From an uncultured Rhodoferax sp. (GTDB taxonomy: Bacteria; Pseudomonadota; Gammaproteobacteria; Burkholderiales; Burkholderiaceae_C): 64,000 nt of DNA. This document shows, in pieces, positions 27,259 to 36,185 of this stretch. Where the stretch lies: NCBI RefSeq assembly GCF_946221635.1, contig NZ_CAMIHB010000005.1, positions 1-64,000 of the forward strand, in the 5' to 3' direction. The stretch's first letter is position 1. The number at the start of each line of letters is the position of its first letter. The notes beneath the pieces are model-generated. The model was not told the DNA's origin, searched no databases, and saw only the letters and a list, made by a program, of their open reading frames with translations. Position numbers and translations under genes: made by a program.

Positions 27259-28166
27259 CAGAACACCTTGTCCCGGAGCAGACGCAGCAGGTATTGACCA
27301 TAGCCGGACTTGGCCAGGGGTTGGGCCAGTTTTTGAAGCTGGACGTCATCGATCCAGCCGCTGCGCCAGGCGATTTCTTCGGGGCTGGCCACTTTCAGGC
27401 CCTGCCGGTTCTCGATGGTGTAGATGAATTGGCTGGCTTCCAGCATGGACTCGTGGGTGCCAGTATCCAGCCACGCGTAGCCGCGGCCCATGGTTTGCAC
27501 GTCCAACTGCCCTCGTTCCAGATACAGGCGGTTGAGGTCGGTAATTTCCAGCTCACCGCGTGCAGAGGGTTTGACCTGCTTTGCCAGGGACACCACTTGG
27601 TCGTCGTAGAAGTAGAGCCCTGTCACCGCGTAGCGTGATTTGGGAGCCTGGGGTTTCTCCTCCAGACTGATGGCCTGGCCTTCTGCATTGAATTCGACCA
27701 CGCCGTAGCGCTCCGGATCATTCACTGCATAGGCAAACACAGTGGCTCCCGTGTGCTGCAGTGTGGCACTTTGCAGCAGGCCCGCGAAGTCGTGTCCATA
27801 GAAAATGTTGTCGCCCAGGACCAGTGCACTCGGCGCGCCATCAAGGAACTGTTCGCCGATCAGAAAAGCCTGTGCCAATCCGTCGGGCGAGGGTTGTACG
27901 GCATATTGAATTGAAATGCCCCATTGCCTGCCATCCCCCAGAAGCTGTTCAAATCGCGGGGTGTCCTGGGGCGTGCTGATGACCAGCACCTCCTTGATGC
28001 CCGCCAGCAACAGCACGCTCAGCGGGTAATAGATCATGGGTTTGTCGTAGATCGGCAGCAATTGCTTGCTGACTGCCTGTGTGGCCGGGTACAGGCGGGT
28101 GCCCGAACCTCCCGCCAGAATGATGCCTTTGCGCTGTTTGGCGCCGGTGTAGGTTGTCATGGTCAT
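27258..28166 (-). CDS. rfbA: Glucose-1-phosphate thymidylyltransferase
   Basis: Makes dTDP-glucose, the first step of dTDP-L-rhamnose synthesis. The 302-residue protein has the nucleotidyl-transfer signature GIILAGGSGTRLYPAT and YDKPMIYYPLS, VLGDNIFYGHDF with the metal-binding Asp, and EEKPQAPKSRYAVTG. Length matches RmlA. It overlaps rfbD by four bases. Confidence 0.97.
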   Translation of the reverse strand: MTMTTYTGAKQRKGIILAGGSGTRLYPATQAVSKQLLPIYDKPMIYYPLSVLLLAGIKEVLVISTPQDTPRFEQLLGDGRQWGISIQYAVQPSPDGLAQAFLIGEQFLDGAPSALVLGDNIFYGHDFAGLLQSATLQHTGATVFAYAVNDPERYGVVEFNAEGQAISLEEKPQAPKSRYAVTGLYFYDDQVVSLAKQVKPSARGELEITDLNRLYLERGQLDVQTMGRGYAWLDTGTHESMLEASQFIYTIENRQGLKVASPEEIAWRSGWIDDVQLQKLAQPLAKSGYGQYLLRLLRDKVF

Positions 28167-29068
28167 TTCCCTGAGATTTCAGTCAACATGCGCGTCACAC
28201 CGGCTTGCCAGTTTGGTAGCGTCAAACTGAAGGCAGTTTGTAGCTTGCGGGTGTCCAGTCGCGAGTTGAGCGGGCGCTTTGCCGGAGTGGGGTAGCTGCT
28301 GGTGGGGGTGGTGGCTATCTGATCGGGGCCGGCCTTGAGGGGCAGTCCCAAGGCCTGTGCCTGGGTCAGCACGAATTGCGCGTAACCATGCCACGTGGTT
28401 TCGCCGGAGGCGACACAGTGGTACAGACCGGCCAGTTCGGGATGGTGCGGCAGCACGCGTAGCACATGGGCGGTGACATCTGCCAGAAGTTCCGCGGACG
28501 TGGGGGCGCCGAACTGGTCGTTGATGACAGTCAGGGTCTCACGTTCCCCCGCCAAACGCAGCATGGTTTTGGCGAAATTGCCACCGCGCGCGGCGTACAC
28601 CCAACTGGTTCGCAGAATCAGATGCTTGGGCGTGGTGGCGACGGCCAGCTCTCCTTCCAGCTTGGTCTGGCCGTAAACACTCAATGGCCCCGTCCCATCG
28701 GTCTCCTTCCAGGGCGCCGAGCCACTGCCATCAAACACGTAGTCGGTGCTGTAATGGATCAGCCATGCTCCTAATTTTGTAGCTGTTCGCGCAAGTGTGG
28801 CGGGGGCTAGGGCATTGATTGTCTGTGCAAGTTCTGGTTCGCTCTCCGCCTTGTCCACAGCGGTATGCGCCGCCGCATTGACGATCACGTCCGGCTGTAC
28901 CTGCAGTACGCTGCGCTCCAGCCCCGCCAGATCGGTGAAATCACCGCAAAGCCCATCGAGGTTTTTCATGGCGTCAGAACTCAGTGCTACCACTTCGCCC
29001 AACACACTGAGGGCCCGTTGCAGCTCCCAGCCGAGCTGGCCCTGCCGACCCAGAAGCAAGACTTTCAT
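28163..29068 (-). CDS. rfbD: dTDP-4-dehydrorhamnose reductase
   Basis: Reduces dTDP-4-keto-L-rhamnose to dTDP-L-rhamnose. Start 29068 gives MKVLLLGRQGQLGWEL, the Rossmann N-terminus, and overlaps rfbB by four bases. The active-site pair YGQTK and HYSTDYVFDG are present. The segment NALAPATLARTATKLG lies on a copy of the dispersed repeat but aligns without a gap to the expected position in RmlD. 301 residues, normal length. Confidence 0.95.
   Translation of the reverse strand: MKVLLLGRQGQLGWELQRALSVLGEVVALSSDAMKNLDGLCGDFTDLAGLERSVLQVQPDVIVNAAAHTAVDKAESEPELAQTINALAPATLARTATKLGAWLIHYSTDYVFDGSGSAPWKETDGTGPLSVYGQTKLEGELAVATTPKHLILRTSWVYAARGGNFAKTMLRLAGERETLTVINDQFGAPTSAELLADVTAHVLRVLPHHPELAGLYHCVASGETTWHGYAQFVLTQAQALGLPLKAGPDQIATTPTSSYPTPAKRPLNSRLDTRKLQTAFSLTLPNWQAGVTRMLTEISGK
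28773..28807. repeat. Dispersed 35-nt repeat, copy C, inside rfbD
   Basis: On the minus (coding) strand: GCCCCCG, eight bases, GCGCG, AAC, AGCTACAAAATTA, with the family spacing. It is read in the same frame as the copies in the Nif3 gene and manC. Confidence 0.7.
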
Positions 29069-30144
29069 GCGGCTGCCTTCGCGGCTTCTCCATATTGCTT
29101 GCTTACCCAGTCTCGGTAGCCCCCGCTCTGGACATTGCGGACCCATTCCGGATGATCCAGATACCATTGCACGGTCTTGCGGATGCCGGTTTCAAAGGTC
29201 TCGGCAGGCTTCCAGCCCAGCTCCAGCTCAATCTTGCGTGCGTCGATGGCGTAGCGCCTGTCGTGACCGGGGCGGTCGGTCACGTAGGTGATTTGATCCT
29301 TGTAGGGTTTGCCATCGGCGCGGGGCTTGAGTTCGTCGAGCAAGGCGCAGACCGTGTGCACAATTTCCAAATTGGGCTTCTCATTCCAGCCACCCACGTT
29401 GTAAGTTTCACCCACGACACCGGCTTCCAGTACCCGCCGGATAGCGCTGCAGTGGTCCTTCACGTACAGCCAGTCCCGGATCTGCTGGCCATCTCCGTAC
29501 ACCGGTAGCGGTTTGCCGGCCTGCGCGTTCACGATCATCAGCGGGATCAGCTTTTCTGGGAAATGGTAGGGGCCATAGTTGTTGCTGCAGTTGGTGGTCA
29601 GCACCGGCAGGCCGTAGGTGTGGTGGTAAGCACGCGCCAGATGGTCGCTGGCGGCCTTGCTGGCACTGTAAGGGCTGTTGGGCTCGTACTTATTGGCCTC
29701 CGAGAAGGCGGGAGCTGTCTTGTCAAGTGACCCGTACACCTCGTCTGTAGAGACATGCAGGAAGCGAAATGCCATCTTGGTCTCACCCTGCAGGCTGCCA
29801 AAAAAGGCGCGCACGCACTCCAGCAGATGGAAGGTGCCCACGATATTGGTCTGGATGAAGTCTTCGGGCCCGTGGATGGAGCGATCCACATGGCTCTCGG
29901 CTGCAAAGTTCAGTATGGCGCGGGGCTGGTATTGCGCTAGCAGGCGGTTGACCAAGTCCGTGTCGCCGAAGTCACCCTGCACAAATACGTGGCGGGCGTC
30001 GCCTTGCAGGCTGGCCAAGTTTTCCAGGTTGCCTGCGTAGGTCAGCTTGTCGAGATTGACGACGGTTTCATCGGACTGGGCCAGCCAATCCAGCACAAAG
30101 TTGCTGCCGATGAAGCCGGCGCCGCCGGTTACCAGAATAGTCAT
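29065..30144 (-). CDS. rfbB: dTDP-glucose 4,6-dehydratase
   Basis: Second step of dTDP-L-rhamnose synthesis. The 359-residue SDR enzyme has the NAD motif GGAGFIGSNF, active-site HVSTDEVYG with the Asp-Glu pair, and YSASK. ATG 30144 gives MTILVTGGAGFIG, preferred over an upstream frame extension. It is the first gene of rfbBDAC, divergent from the pseudopilin gene. Confidence 0.97.
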   Translation of the reverse strand: MTILVTGGAGFIGSNFVLDWLAQSDETVVNLDKLTYAGNLENLASLQGDARHVFVQGDFGDTDLVNRLLAQYQPRAILNFAAESHVDRSIHGPEDFIQTNIVGTFHLLECVRAFFGSLQGETKMAFRFLHVSTDEVYGSLDKTAPAFSEANKYEPNSPYSASKAASDHLARAYHHTYGLPVLTTNCSNNYGPYHFPEKLIPLMIVNAQAGKPLPVYGDGQQIRDWLYVKDHCSAIRRVLEAGVVGETYNVGGWNEKPNLEIVHTVCALLDELKPRADGKPYKDQITYVTDRPGHDRRYAIDARKIELELGWKPAETFETGIRKTVQWYLDHPEWVRNVQSGGYRDWVSKQYGEAAKAAA

Positions 30145-30223
30145 TGAAAAAGTTCCCCTGAAGCGCAAAAGCGCATTGGATTATCGCCGTGGCTGCTGTC
30201 CGATTTAGCTATGTCGTGGAAGG

Positions 30224-30242
30224 CTAGTCCGATCAGGCTATG
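30224..30242. promoter_or_regulatory. 19-nt motif shared by both PEP-CTERM transcription units, copy 1
   Basis: CTAGTCCGATCAGGCTATG, identical to 60913–60931. The inner 16 bases form an imperfect dyad (TAG…CTA around GATC). It lies 116 nt upstream of the pseudopilin TTG and 80 nt from the divergent rfbB start. Function as an operator is inferred. The rest of the 213-nt rfbB–pseudopilin gap shows nothing else I can name. Confidence 0.5.
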
Positions 30243-30357
30243 CAGAAACAAGCAAGTTTGGTGCAAGGCGTATGGGATGTTGGAACTATTGGCTCCCCCG
30301 GCGATTTTGAATATCATCAAAAGTAACAAGTTGTTACGTCTCCGCGGAGAGCACTTT

Positions 30358-30768
30358 TTGACAGAAATCCATTTTTCTCGGCCAGTTCAAACACTCGATC
30401 AACGTGGTTTTACGCTGATCGAGTTGGTCATGGTGATTGTGATTTTGGGCGTTCTGGGGGCGGTAGCAATCCCGAAGTTTGTGGATTTGAGTTCGGATGC
30501 CCAGGTCGCAGCGACACAGGGTGTGGCCGGTGGAATTTCGTCTGCCTCGGCCATCAATTACTCAACTCGCAAGGCCAACGGGAGTCTGGGGGTTGCGATT
30601 ACGCAGTGTGAAGACGCGGGCAGTCTGTTGCAGGGGGGGCTGCCGAGCGGGTACGTCATGGGCCCGGCGGGGTTCCCGACGGCGATCGGTCCGAATGTGA
30701 CGATCAACTGCACGGTGACTGGGCCCAAGAGCACCACGGCCACAGCCACGATGACGGGCATTCTTTAA
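30358..30768 (+). CDS. Type IV pseudopilin (MshA-like), TTG start
   Basis: Prepilin-type protein with the cleavage and methylation motif RG-FTLIELVMVIVILG (PilD site after Gly about residue 18), followed by the hydrophobic assembly helix and PKFVDLSSDAQVAA, a segment typical of MSHA-type pilins. Two Cys residues in the C-terminal region probably form the pilin disulphide loop. The open frame extends upstream, but TTG at 30358 is chosen: it is preceded by GGAGA at 7-nt spacing and gives a normal short basic leader. About 118 residues would remain after cleavage. The next gene, a PEP-CTERM protein, follows at 19 nt, so they are likely cotranscribed. Confidence 0.8.
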   Translation: MTEIHFSRPVQTLDQRGFTLIELVMVIVILGVLGAVAIPKFVDLSSDAQVAATQGVAGGISSASAINYSTRKANGSLGVAITQCEDAGSLLQGGLPSGYVMGPAGFPTAIGPNVTINCTVTGPKSTTATATMTGIL

Positions 30769-30787
30769 AAAACAGGGGGAAATCAAC

Positions 30788-31381
30788 GTGCAAATTGCAA
30801 ACAAAGGCTTGGGTTGGTTGCTGGGCTTGAATGCCTTGTTCGGTGGCCACGCGGCCGCCGCTGGCACCATCAACTTTGAGGACCTGTCCAGTCCGCTGCC
30901 AGCCAGCGGTTCGCCCTTGGTGAGCTCGGGCTACCAGTTCACCACCACGGATTTACACGGAATCTTTGACGCCGCAGGATTTGGGGCCAGCAATGGCACG
31001 CATTTTCTGGTGTACCGCTCTGGCGGCAGTGGCTCCGAGTCCTTCGCCGCTGTGTCGGGGACGGCGTTCAATCTCGGTAGCCTGGACCTGGGGGGCTGGC
31101 ATAACTTCGGTTCCACCCCGCTGTCGATAGAGATCACGGGCTATCGGGCCCATGGGCCCAACGTGACCAGCACCGTGTCGGTGGCCTATGGGGTGTTCCA
31201 GTCCTATACGCTGACTGGTTTTACCAATCTGACCTCAGTGCGCTTGGGCAGTTTTGCCGGTGCTTACCTGGCCGTCGACAACATCAATGTGTCTGCCGTG
31301 CCGGAGCCCGAGTCCCTGGCCATGCTGCTGGCTGGCTTGGGCGTTCTGGGGTGGCGGCTGCGCCGCCGCAAGGTGCGCTGA
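30788..31381 (+). CDS. PEP-CTERM sorting-domain protein
   Basis: Predicted secreted protein of 197 residues with GTG start behind CAGGGGG. It has a signal peptide (about residues 1–24, cleaving near AAAAG), a beta-rich, Gly/Ser-rich body, and a C-terminal PEP-CTERM tail: VPEPESLAMLLAGLGV, hydrophobic helix, then RLRRRK. The tail is the substrate signal of exosortases; XrtB encoded at 48.6 kb is the only candidate in the window. Body function is unknown. Its stop lies one base from the convergent phosphomannomutase stop. Confidence 0.9.
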   Translation: MQIANKGLGWLLGLNALFGGHAAAAGTINFEDLSSPLPASGSPLVSSGYQFTTTDLHGIFDAAGFGASNGTHFLVYRSGGSGSESFAAVSGTAFNLGSLDLGGWHNFGSTPLSIEITGYRAHGPNVTSTVSVAYGVFQSYTLTGFTNLTSVRLGSFAGAYLAVDNINVSAVPEPESLAMLLAGLGVLGWRLRRRKVR

Positions 31382-31382
31382 A

Positions 31383-32819
31383 TCAGCCGGCCAACTGCAG
31401 CACCCGCAGCAGGCAGGCGTCACACAGCTTGCGGGCGTTGACCGCCGTACTGGATTCTGCGTAGCAGCGCAGTTCCGGCGCATTGCCTGAGGGGCGCAGG
31501 TGCACGATGTCCCCCGAGGCGAAGAAGGCGCGCAACCCATCCGTTTCGTCTATGGCTTCCAGCGGGCCGGAGTGGGGCGCCAGCAACTGGCTGACGAGTT
31601 CGGTCTCCTGTTTGAGACGTAGCAGCAAGGCTTGACTGGCCTGGGTAGCAAAGTTTTGCAATCGGTCGCTGGCGGTGAAGCGCTTGGGCAGCTTCTGGCT
31701 CAGCTCAGACATCTTGAGGCCGCGTTCCTTGGCTGCGCATAGCAGCGCCACAATGGGCAATACTGCATCCCGCGTCGGCAAAGGCCCTAAGCGCTGGTTG
31801 GCACGCAGAACTTGGCTGCCCAGCAGAAAACCACCGTTGGCTTCATAGCCCACCACCAACTCGGCCCCTTTTGCCAGCGCAGTTTCCATGCCGGCAATCA
31901 CATAGGGGGAGCCAATGCGTGTGCGCACCACGTGGGCAAAGGCCTGGCTGCGTTCCAGCGCAGTATTGCTGCTCACGGGGGTGACCACGGCCTGCGCCTG
32001 CAGGTATTGAGCACAAAGAATGCCCACCACATCACCCCGCAGCCACTCTCCTTTTTCATCACCAATCAGCGGTCGGTCGGCATCGCCGTCGGTGGAGACC
32101 ACTGCATCGAAGTCATAAACAGCAGCCCACTCGCGTGCGCGCTCCACATCTTCATGACGTACAGCCTCGGTATCGATAGGGACGAACTCATTCGATCGTT
32201 CCAATGGTATGACCTCTGCACCCATCGCTCGCAGGATCTCGGGCAACAAGTCGCGCGCCACGCTCGAATGTTCATACACCGCCACCGTCATGCCTGCCAA
32301 CACTTGCTCGCCAAAGAAGTCCACATAGCGGGCCACGTAGGCCTTGTGTGCGTCCACAAGCGGAGCGGATAGGGCTTCAGGTTGCAGCTTCTTGGGCAGG
32401 CCCACCAGGTGCTTGAGCATGGCCTGTTCGTCGGCCTTGCTGATCTCCCCGTCTTCCCGGTAGAACTTGATGCCGTTGCGGTCAAACGGAATGTGGCTGC
32501 CTGTCACCACCACGGTGGGCGCACCGGTTTGCGCACCGTACAAGGCCAACGCTGGCGTGGGCAGGGCTCCGGCGTAGACCACCTCCATGCCCTGGTCGCA
32601 TACGGCCTGGGCGCAGGCGGCAGCAATCGCGGGGCTGCTGGGACGCAGGTCATGGCCCAGCACCACATGCGTCGCTTTGGGGGCTACAGCCAGCAAAAAG
32701 GCCGTCGTGTAGGCATGGCACAAGGCCGGTGTCATGTCGGTCACCAGGCCTCGGGCACCACTGGTGCCAAAAGCCACGCCAGACTGGGTGGCGATTTCTT
32801 GCAGGGTCATTACGGTCAT
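31383..32819 (-). CDS. Phosphomannomutase/phosphohexomutase (ManB/CpsG-like)
   Basis: Alpha-D-phosphohexomutase that would convert mannose-6-phosphate to mannose-1-phosphate for GDP-mannose. The 478-residue protein has N-terminal FGTSGARG, the metal-binding DGDADRPL and a C-terminal phosphate-binding RPSGNAPELRCYAES. The active-site loop reads TGSHIPFDRNG, with the phospho-serine Ser108 kept but the usual Ala and Asn of TASHNP replaced by Gly and Ile. Other mutases (phosphoglucosamine) are less likely given gmd, fcl and manC nearby. It is the last gene of the minus-strand eps block. An internal ATG at 32810 is an alternative start. Confidence 0.85.
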   Translation of the reverse strand: MTVMTLQEIATQSGVAFGTSGARGLVTDMTPALCHAYTTAFLLAVAPKATHVVLGHDLRPSSPAIAAACAQAVCDQGMEVVYAGALPTPALALYGAQTGAPTVVVTGSHIPFDRNGIKFYREDGEISKADEQAMLKHLVGLPKKLQPEALSAPLVDAHKAYVARYVDFFGEQVLAGMTVAVYEHSSVARDLLPEILRAMGAEVIPLERSNEFVPIDTEAVRHEDVERAREWAAVYDFDAVVSTDGDADRPLIGDEKGEWLRGDVVGILCAQYLQAQAVVTPVSSNTALERSQAFAHVVRTRIGSPYVIAGMETALAKGAELVVGYEANGGFLLGSQVLRANQRLGPLPTRDAVLPIVALLCAAKERGLKMSELSQKLPKRFTASDRLQNFATQASQALLLRLKQETELVSQLLAPHSGPLEAIDETDGLRAFFASGDIVHLRPSGNAPELRCYAESSTAVNARKLCDACLLRVLQLAG

Positions 32820-32886
32820 GGGGCTGGGATCCTAGGCGGCACACGAAGTTGCGTCTATAGTTCCTTCAGGTTTCAAAGTCTTTGGC

Positions 32887-32938
32887 CAGTAGCCCCCCCA
32901 TCAATATTGAGTTGGCTGCTTCCATATTGATAGCGTAG
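32887..32938. repeat. Dispersed repeat, divergent copy H
   Basis: Intergenic between the phosphomannomutase start and the fcl stop. It carries AGCCCCCC, CAATATTGAG and a terminal TTGATAGC, recognisably related to the repeat family but with altered spacing. Confidence 0.45.
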
Positions 32939-32942
32939 AAAT

Positions 32943-33938
32943 TCAGGGATTTTGGCTACCAAGGAAGTCGGCATTTGCCCGTTCCAGTCCCTCGCGCAGA
33001 CCAGTCATTGCCTTGAAACCGGTGCGGTGCAGCCTGGATACATCCATCAGCTTGCGTGGTGTGCCATCGGGCTTGCTCGTGTCAAACACGAGATGGCCTC
33101 GGAAGCCCACTACGTCCCGCACCAGTTCGGCCAGCTCTCGAATGCTAAGGTCTTCCCCCACGCCGATGTTGACCAGGGGCGGTTCAAAGCGACCTGTCAC
33201 GCTTTCGTCGCTGCCCAGCAGAGCGGAATAGTCTTCGTCCGGCAGGTTCATCAGATGCACGCAAGCGGCGGCCATATCTTCGCTGAACATGAACTCTCGT
33301 TTAGGTGTACCTGTACCCCACACAATGACTTCTGAGGCTTCTGCCAGCTTGGCCTCATTGAACTTGCGCAGCAGCGCAGGAATGACGTGACTGTTGTTCG
33401 GGTGGTAGTTGTCGCCCGGCCCGTACAGGTTGGTAGGCATGGCGGCCAGATAGCGGGTTCCGTGTTGGCGGTTATAGCTCCAGCACATCTCGATACCGGC
33501 AATCTTGGCTAGCGCGTAGGGCCTGTTGGTAGGCTCCAGGGGGCCGCTTAGCAAGTCCTGCTCCCGCATGGGTTGGGGCGCCAGCTTGGGATAGATGCAG
33601 CTCGACCCCAGAAACATCAGTCGCTGCGCCTGGTTCAAATACGCTGCGTGGATGACGTTGCTCTGAATAGCCAAGTTATCACGGATGAAATCCGCCGGGT
33701 AAGTGTTGTTGGCCAAGATGCCACCCACCTTGGCCGCCGCCAGAAACACAAACTCCGGTTTCTCAGTAGCAAAGAACGCCTCTGTTGCGTGGCGGTCTAG
33801 CAGGTCCAGCTCGGCATGCGTGCGTAGCAGCAGGTTGGTGTAGCCGGCTGCTTGTAGCTGGCGAACGATGGCGGAGCCCACCAAGCCGCGGTGGCCAGCC
33901 ACATAGATCCGGGCTGTTTTGTGCATATGCGCCGTCAT
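32943..33938 (-). CDS. fcl: GDP-L-fucose synthase
   Basis: Epimerase-reductase that turns GDP-4-keto-6-deoxymannose into GDP-L-fucose. The 331-residue SDR protein has NADP motif GHRGLVGSA, the catalytic Tyr/Lys in YALAKIAG, the Ser in FLGSSCIYP and Cys in the same block, and NLYGPGDNYHP. ATG 33938 is preferred; the frame extends two codons to a GTG, and an internal ATG at 33926 is also possible. It lies six bases downstream of gmd, its pathway partner. Confidence 0.96.
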   Translation of the reverse strand: MTAHMHKTARIYVAGHRGLVGSAIVRQLQAAGYTNLLLRTHAELDLLDRHATEAFFATEKPEFVFLAAAKVGGILANNTYPADFIRDNLAIQSNVIHAAYLNQAQRLMFLGSSCIYPKLAPQPMREQDLLSGPLEPTNRPYALAKIAGIEMCWSYNRQHGTRYLAAMPTNLYGPGDNYHPNNSHVIPALLRKFNEAKLAEASEVIVWGTGTPKREFMFSEDMAAACVHLMNLPDEDYSALLGSDESVTGRFEPPLVNIGVGEDLSIRELAELVRDVVGFRGHLVFDTSKPDGTPRKLMDVSRLHRTGFKAMTGLREGLERANADFLGSQNP

Positions 33939-33944
33939 GGCCAC

Positions 33945-35060
33945 TCACTCGTTGTGGTCGTAGGTCTGAAAACCGGCCAGCTGTACCAAGGCGTCGCGCT
34001 TGGCACTGGTAAAGTCGGCTTGCACCATCTCTGCCACCAGCTCCCGAAGGCTGGTCTTGGGCGTCCAGCCCAGCTTCTCCTTGGCCTTGCTCGGGTCGCC
34101 CAGCAGGGTCTCCACCTCGGTAGGGCGGTAGTAGCGCGGGTCCACCTTCACAATCACATCACCGGTCTTGCACTTGGCTTGCTTGCCAGTGACGGAACTG
34201 ACGGTGCCCGTTTCCTGCTCGTTACTGCCGCTCCAGGTCAGCGTGATTCCCAGCTCCGCGGCCGCAAACTCCACAAACTGGCGCACGCTGTACTGCACAC
34301 CGGTGGCAATCACAAAATCCTCGGGCTTGTCCTGCTGCAGCATCAACCATTGCATTTCTACGTAGTCCCGGGCATGGCCCCAGTCGCGCAGCGCGCTTAG
34401 GTTGCCCAGGTACAGGCAATCCTGCAGGCCCAGCGCGATGCGCGCCATGGCTCGCGTGATCTTGCGCGTCACAAAGGTTTCACCACGCAAGGGGCTCTCG
34501 TGGTTGAACAGAATGCCATTGCAGGCATACATTCCATAGGCCTCACGGTAGTTCACCGTGATCCAATAAGCGTAGAGCTTGGCCACCGCGTAGGGGCTGC
34601 GGGGGTAGAAGGGGGTCGTCTCTTTCTGGGGTGTTTCTTGCACCAGCCCATACAACTCGGAGGTGGATGCCTGGTAGAAGCGCGTCTTCTTCTCCAGCCC
34701 CAGGATGCGGATCGCCTCCAGAATGCGCAGCGTTCCCATGCCATCGGCATCCGCCGTGTACTCCGGACTCTCAAAGCTCACAGCCACATGGCTCATGGCG
34801 CCGAGGTTGTAAATCTCATCCGGCTGCACTTGCTGGATGATGCGGATCAGGTTGCTGCTGTCGGTCAGATCGCCATAGTGCAGCGTGAAATTGCGCTGCG
34901 ACACATGGGGGTCCTGGTACAGGTGGTCAATCCGGTCAGTGTTGAAGCTAGACGCCCGGCGTTTGATGCCATGCACCTTGTAGCCTTTGGCGAGCAGCAG
35001 CTCCGCCAGGTAGGCGCCATCCTGCCCGGTCACGCCGGTAATGAGTGCAACTTTGGTCAT
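33945..35060 (-). CDS. gmd: GDP-mannose 4,6-dehydratase
   Basis: Makes GDP-4-keto-6-deoxy-D-mannose, the precursor of GDP-L-fucose. The 371-residue SDR protein has the motif GVTGQDGAYLAE, the KRRASSFNTDRIDHLY substrate block, the active-site YAVAK, NHESPLRGETFVTRKIT and DPRYYRPTEVETLLGDP. Together with fcl it shows the polymer very probably contains L-fucose or another 6-deoxyhexose derived from it. Confidence 0.97.
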   Translation of the reverse strand: MTKVALITGVTGQDGAYLAELLLAKGYKVHGIKRRASSFNTDRIDHLYQDPHVSQRNFTLHYGDLTDSSNLIRIIQQVQPDEIYNLGAMSHVAVSFESPEYTADADGMGTLRILEAIRILGLEKKTRFYQASTSELYGLVQETPQKETTPFYPRSPYAVAKLYAYWITVNYREAYGMYACNGILFNHESPLRGETFVTRKITRAMARIALGLQDCLYLGNLSALRDWGHARDYVEMQWLMLQQDKPEDFVIATGVQYSVRQFVEFAAAELGITLTWSGSNEQETGTVSSVTGKQAKCKTGDVIVKVDPRYYRPTEVETLLGDPSKAKEKLGWTPKTSLRELVAEMVQADFTSAKRDALVQLAGFQTYDHNE

Positions 35061-35081
35061 GTGATTAGCGATGTAGTTGGG

Positions 35082-36185
35082 TTAATTCTGCCCCAAAGGT
35101 ATCCCCAATAGTTCTTTGGAAAGTTGTACATGCCTCTTTGCAAAGCCATGGGTGGTCAGATCCAATTTCATAAGCTGGTCTTGAGCGGAGATGGCAGCTC
35201 TAACCGTAGCAGTTTCATCGCTTGCAAGCACCGAAATGGCTGTTCGAATCGCCTCTGGGTCTCCAACGGGTACATATTGAATGGCGCTGCCATTGAAGTA
35301 GAAGTCCAGTCCACCAGTCAGAGTCGCAACAACCGGGAGACCGTTTGTGACGGCCTCCAAAATGACCGTAAGCCCTGAAGCATGCAAGTTGGGCTTCAAA
35401 GCAACGACTAGGCAGTCTGCCCACTCGTAGGCATCACGCATCTTGTTTTGGGGAGTGGCTGACGCTGAGACATTTTCGGCAATCAACGTCGACGGCCAGT
35501 AATTAGAAGCAACTCGCACCTCATATCCCACCTTGTTTCCAAGTGCTTTGAAAAGTGTGTGCCAATCTCTGTGGCGGTCATTACCCACCGCCAGTACCCG
35601 AATGGCTCTGTTCGGTTCGAATTTGAATGTAGGTCGCTTCAGAGGAAAACTGTCGATGGATATTCCAAACCGCACTACAGAAGTCACTTCGTGCAGCCCC
35701 AGTTCACGTGCTTTTTTTTGATTCTCTGGGGAGTGAAAGGTAGCCATCTTTGCCTGCTTCATCAGCTTGCGATACAGCATGCGTTTGAGCGCACCGAAAC
35801 TTGGCCATTCGTCCATAAGCCAAATAGACTGTGCAATCACAGGAACCGCTACGCGGTTCAATACAAGCCCGATTGCCGCCACTCCCAAATGCTCATACTC
35901 GGTGTGCGTCCAGACGATGTCGAATCCAGGACCAAAGATGGCAGCTCTGTTTCTCCAAACGTGCCGTAGATCGAAACCCAGCAGGTATTTAAGCCCCTTG
36001 TCCAAGAAGCCAAGAACCCCACCGGGAGTCGGAGTGGCCTCTGAAAAAGTGACGGTTGCCCCCAATTCCCGAGCGAAGTGGTATCCGTAGGGGGTTCGAT
36101 CCGGAACGTGGCCTTTAAGAAAACTCTCTTCCCAGAGGATTGCATTCAAGTGACGAGGCAGCAATACAAAGACGCGTAACTGCAT
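35082..36185 (-). CDS. Glycosyltransferase, GT4-like
   Basis: A 367-residue GT-B-fold glycosyltransferase. The C-terminal half shows the family-4 donor-binding pattern: IRVLAVGNDRHRDWHTLF, SGLTVILEAVTNGLPVVAT and the final DPEAIRTAISVL. The N-terminal acceptor domain is poorly conserved. Base composition here is visibly more AT-rich than the neighbouring housekeeping genes, in keeping with an exchanged polysaccharide locus. Sugar specificity cannot be inferred. It sits 21 nt upstream of gmd. Confidence 0.8.
   Translation of the reverse strand: MQLRVFVLLPRHLNAILWEESFLKGHVPDRTPYGYHFARELGATVTFSEATPTPGGVLGFLDKGLKYLLGFDLRHVWRNRAAIFGPGFDIVWTHTEYEHLGVAAIGLVLNRVAVPVIAQSIWLMDEWPSFGALKRMLYRKLMKQAKMATFHSPENQKKARELGLHEVTSVVRFGISIDSFPLKRPTFKFEPNRAIRVLAVGNDRHRDWHTLFKALGNKVGYEVRVASNYWPSTLIAENVSASATPQNKMRDAYEWADCLVVALKPNLHASGLTVILEAVTNGLPVVATLTGGLDFYFNGSAIQYVPVGDPEAIRTAISVLASDETATVRAAISAQDQLMKLDLTTHGFAKRHVQLSKELLGIPLGQN

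Noticed and set aside
30240..30300. Possible sigma-54 promoter upstream of the pseudopilin
   Set aside because: GG and GC elements are 8 rather than 10 bases apart; no acceptable TGGCAC-N5-TTGC match found there or before the 61-kb PEP-CTERM gene.
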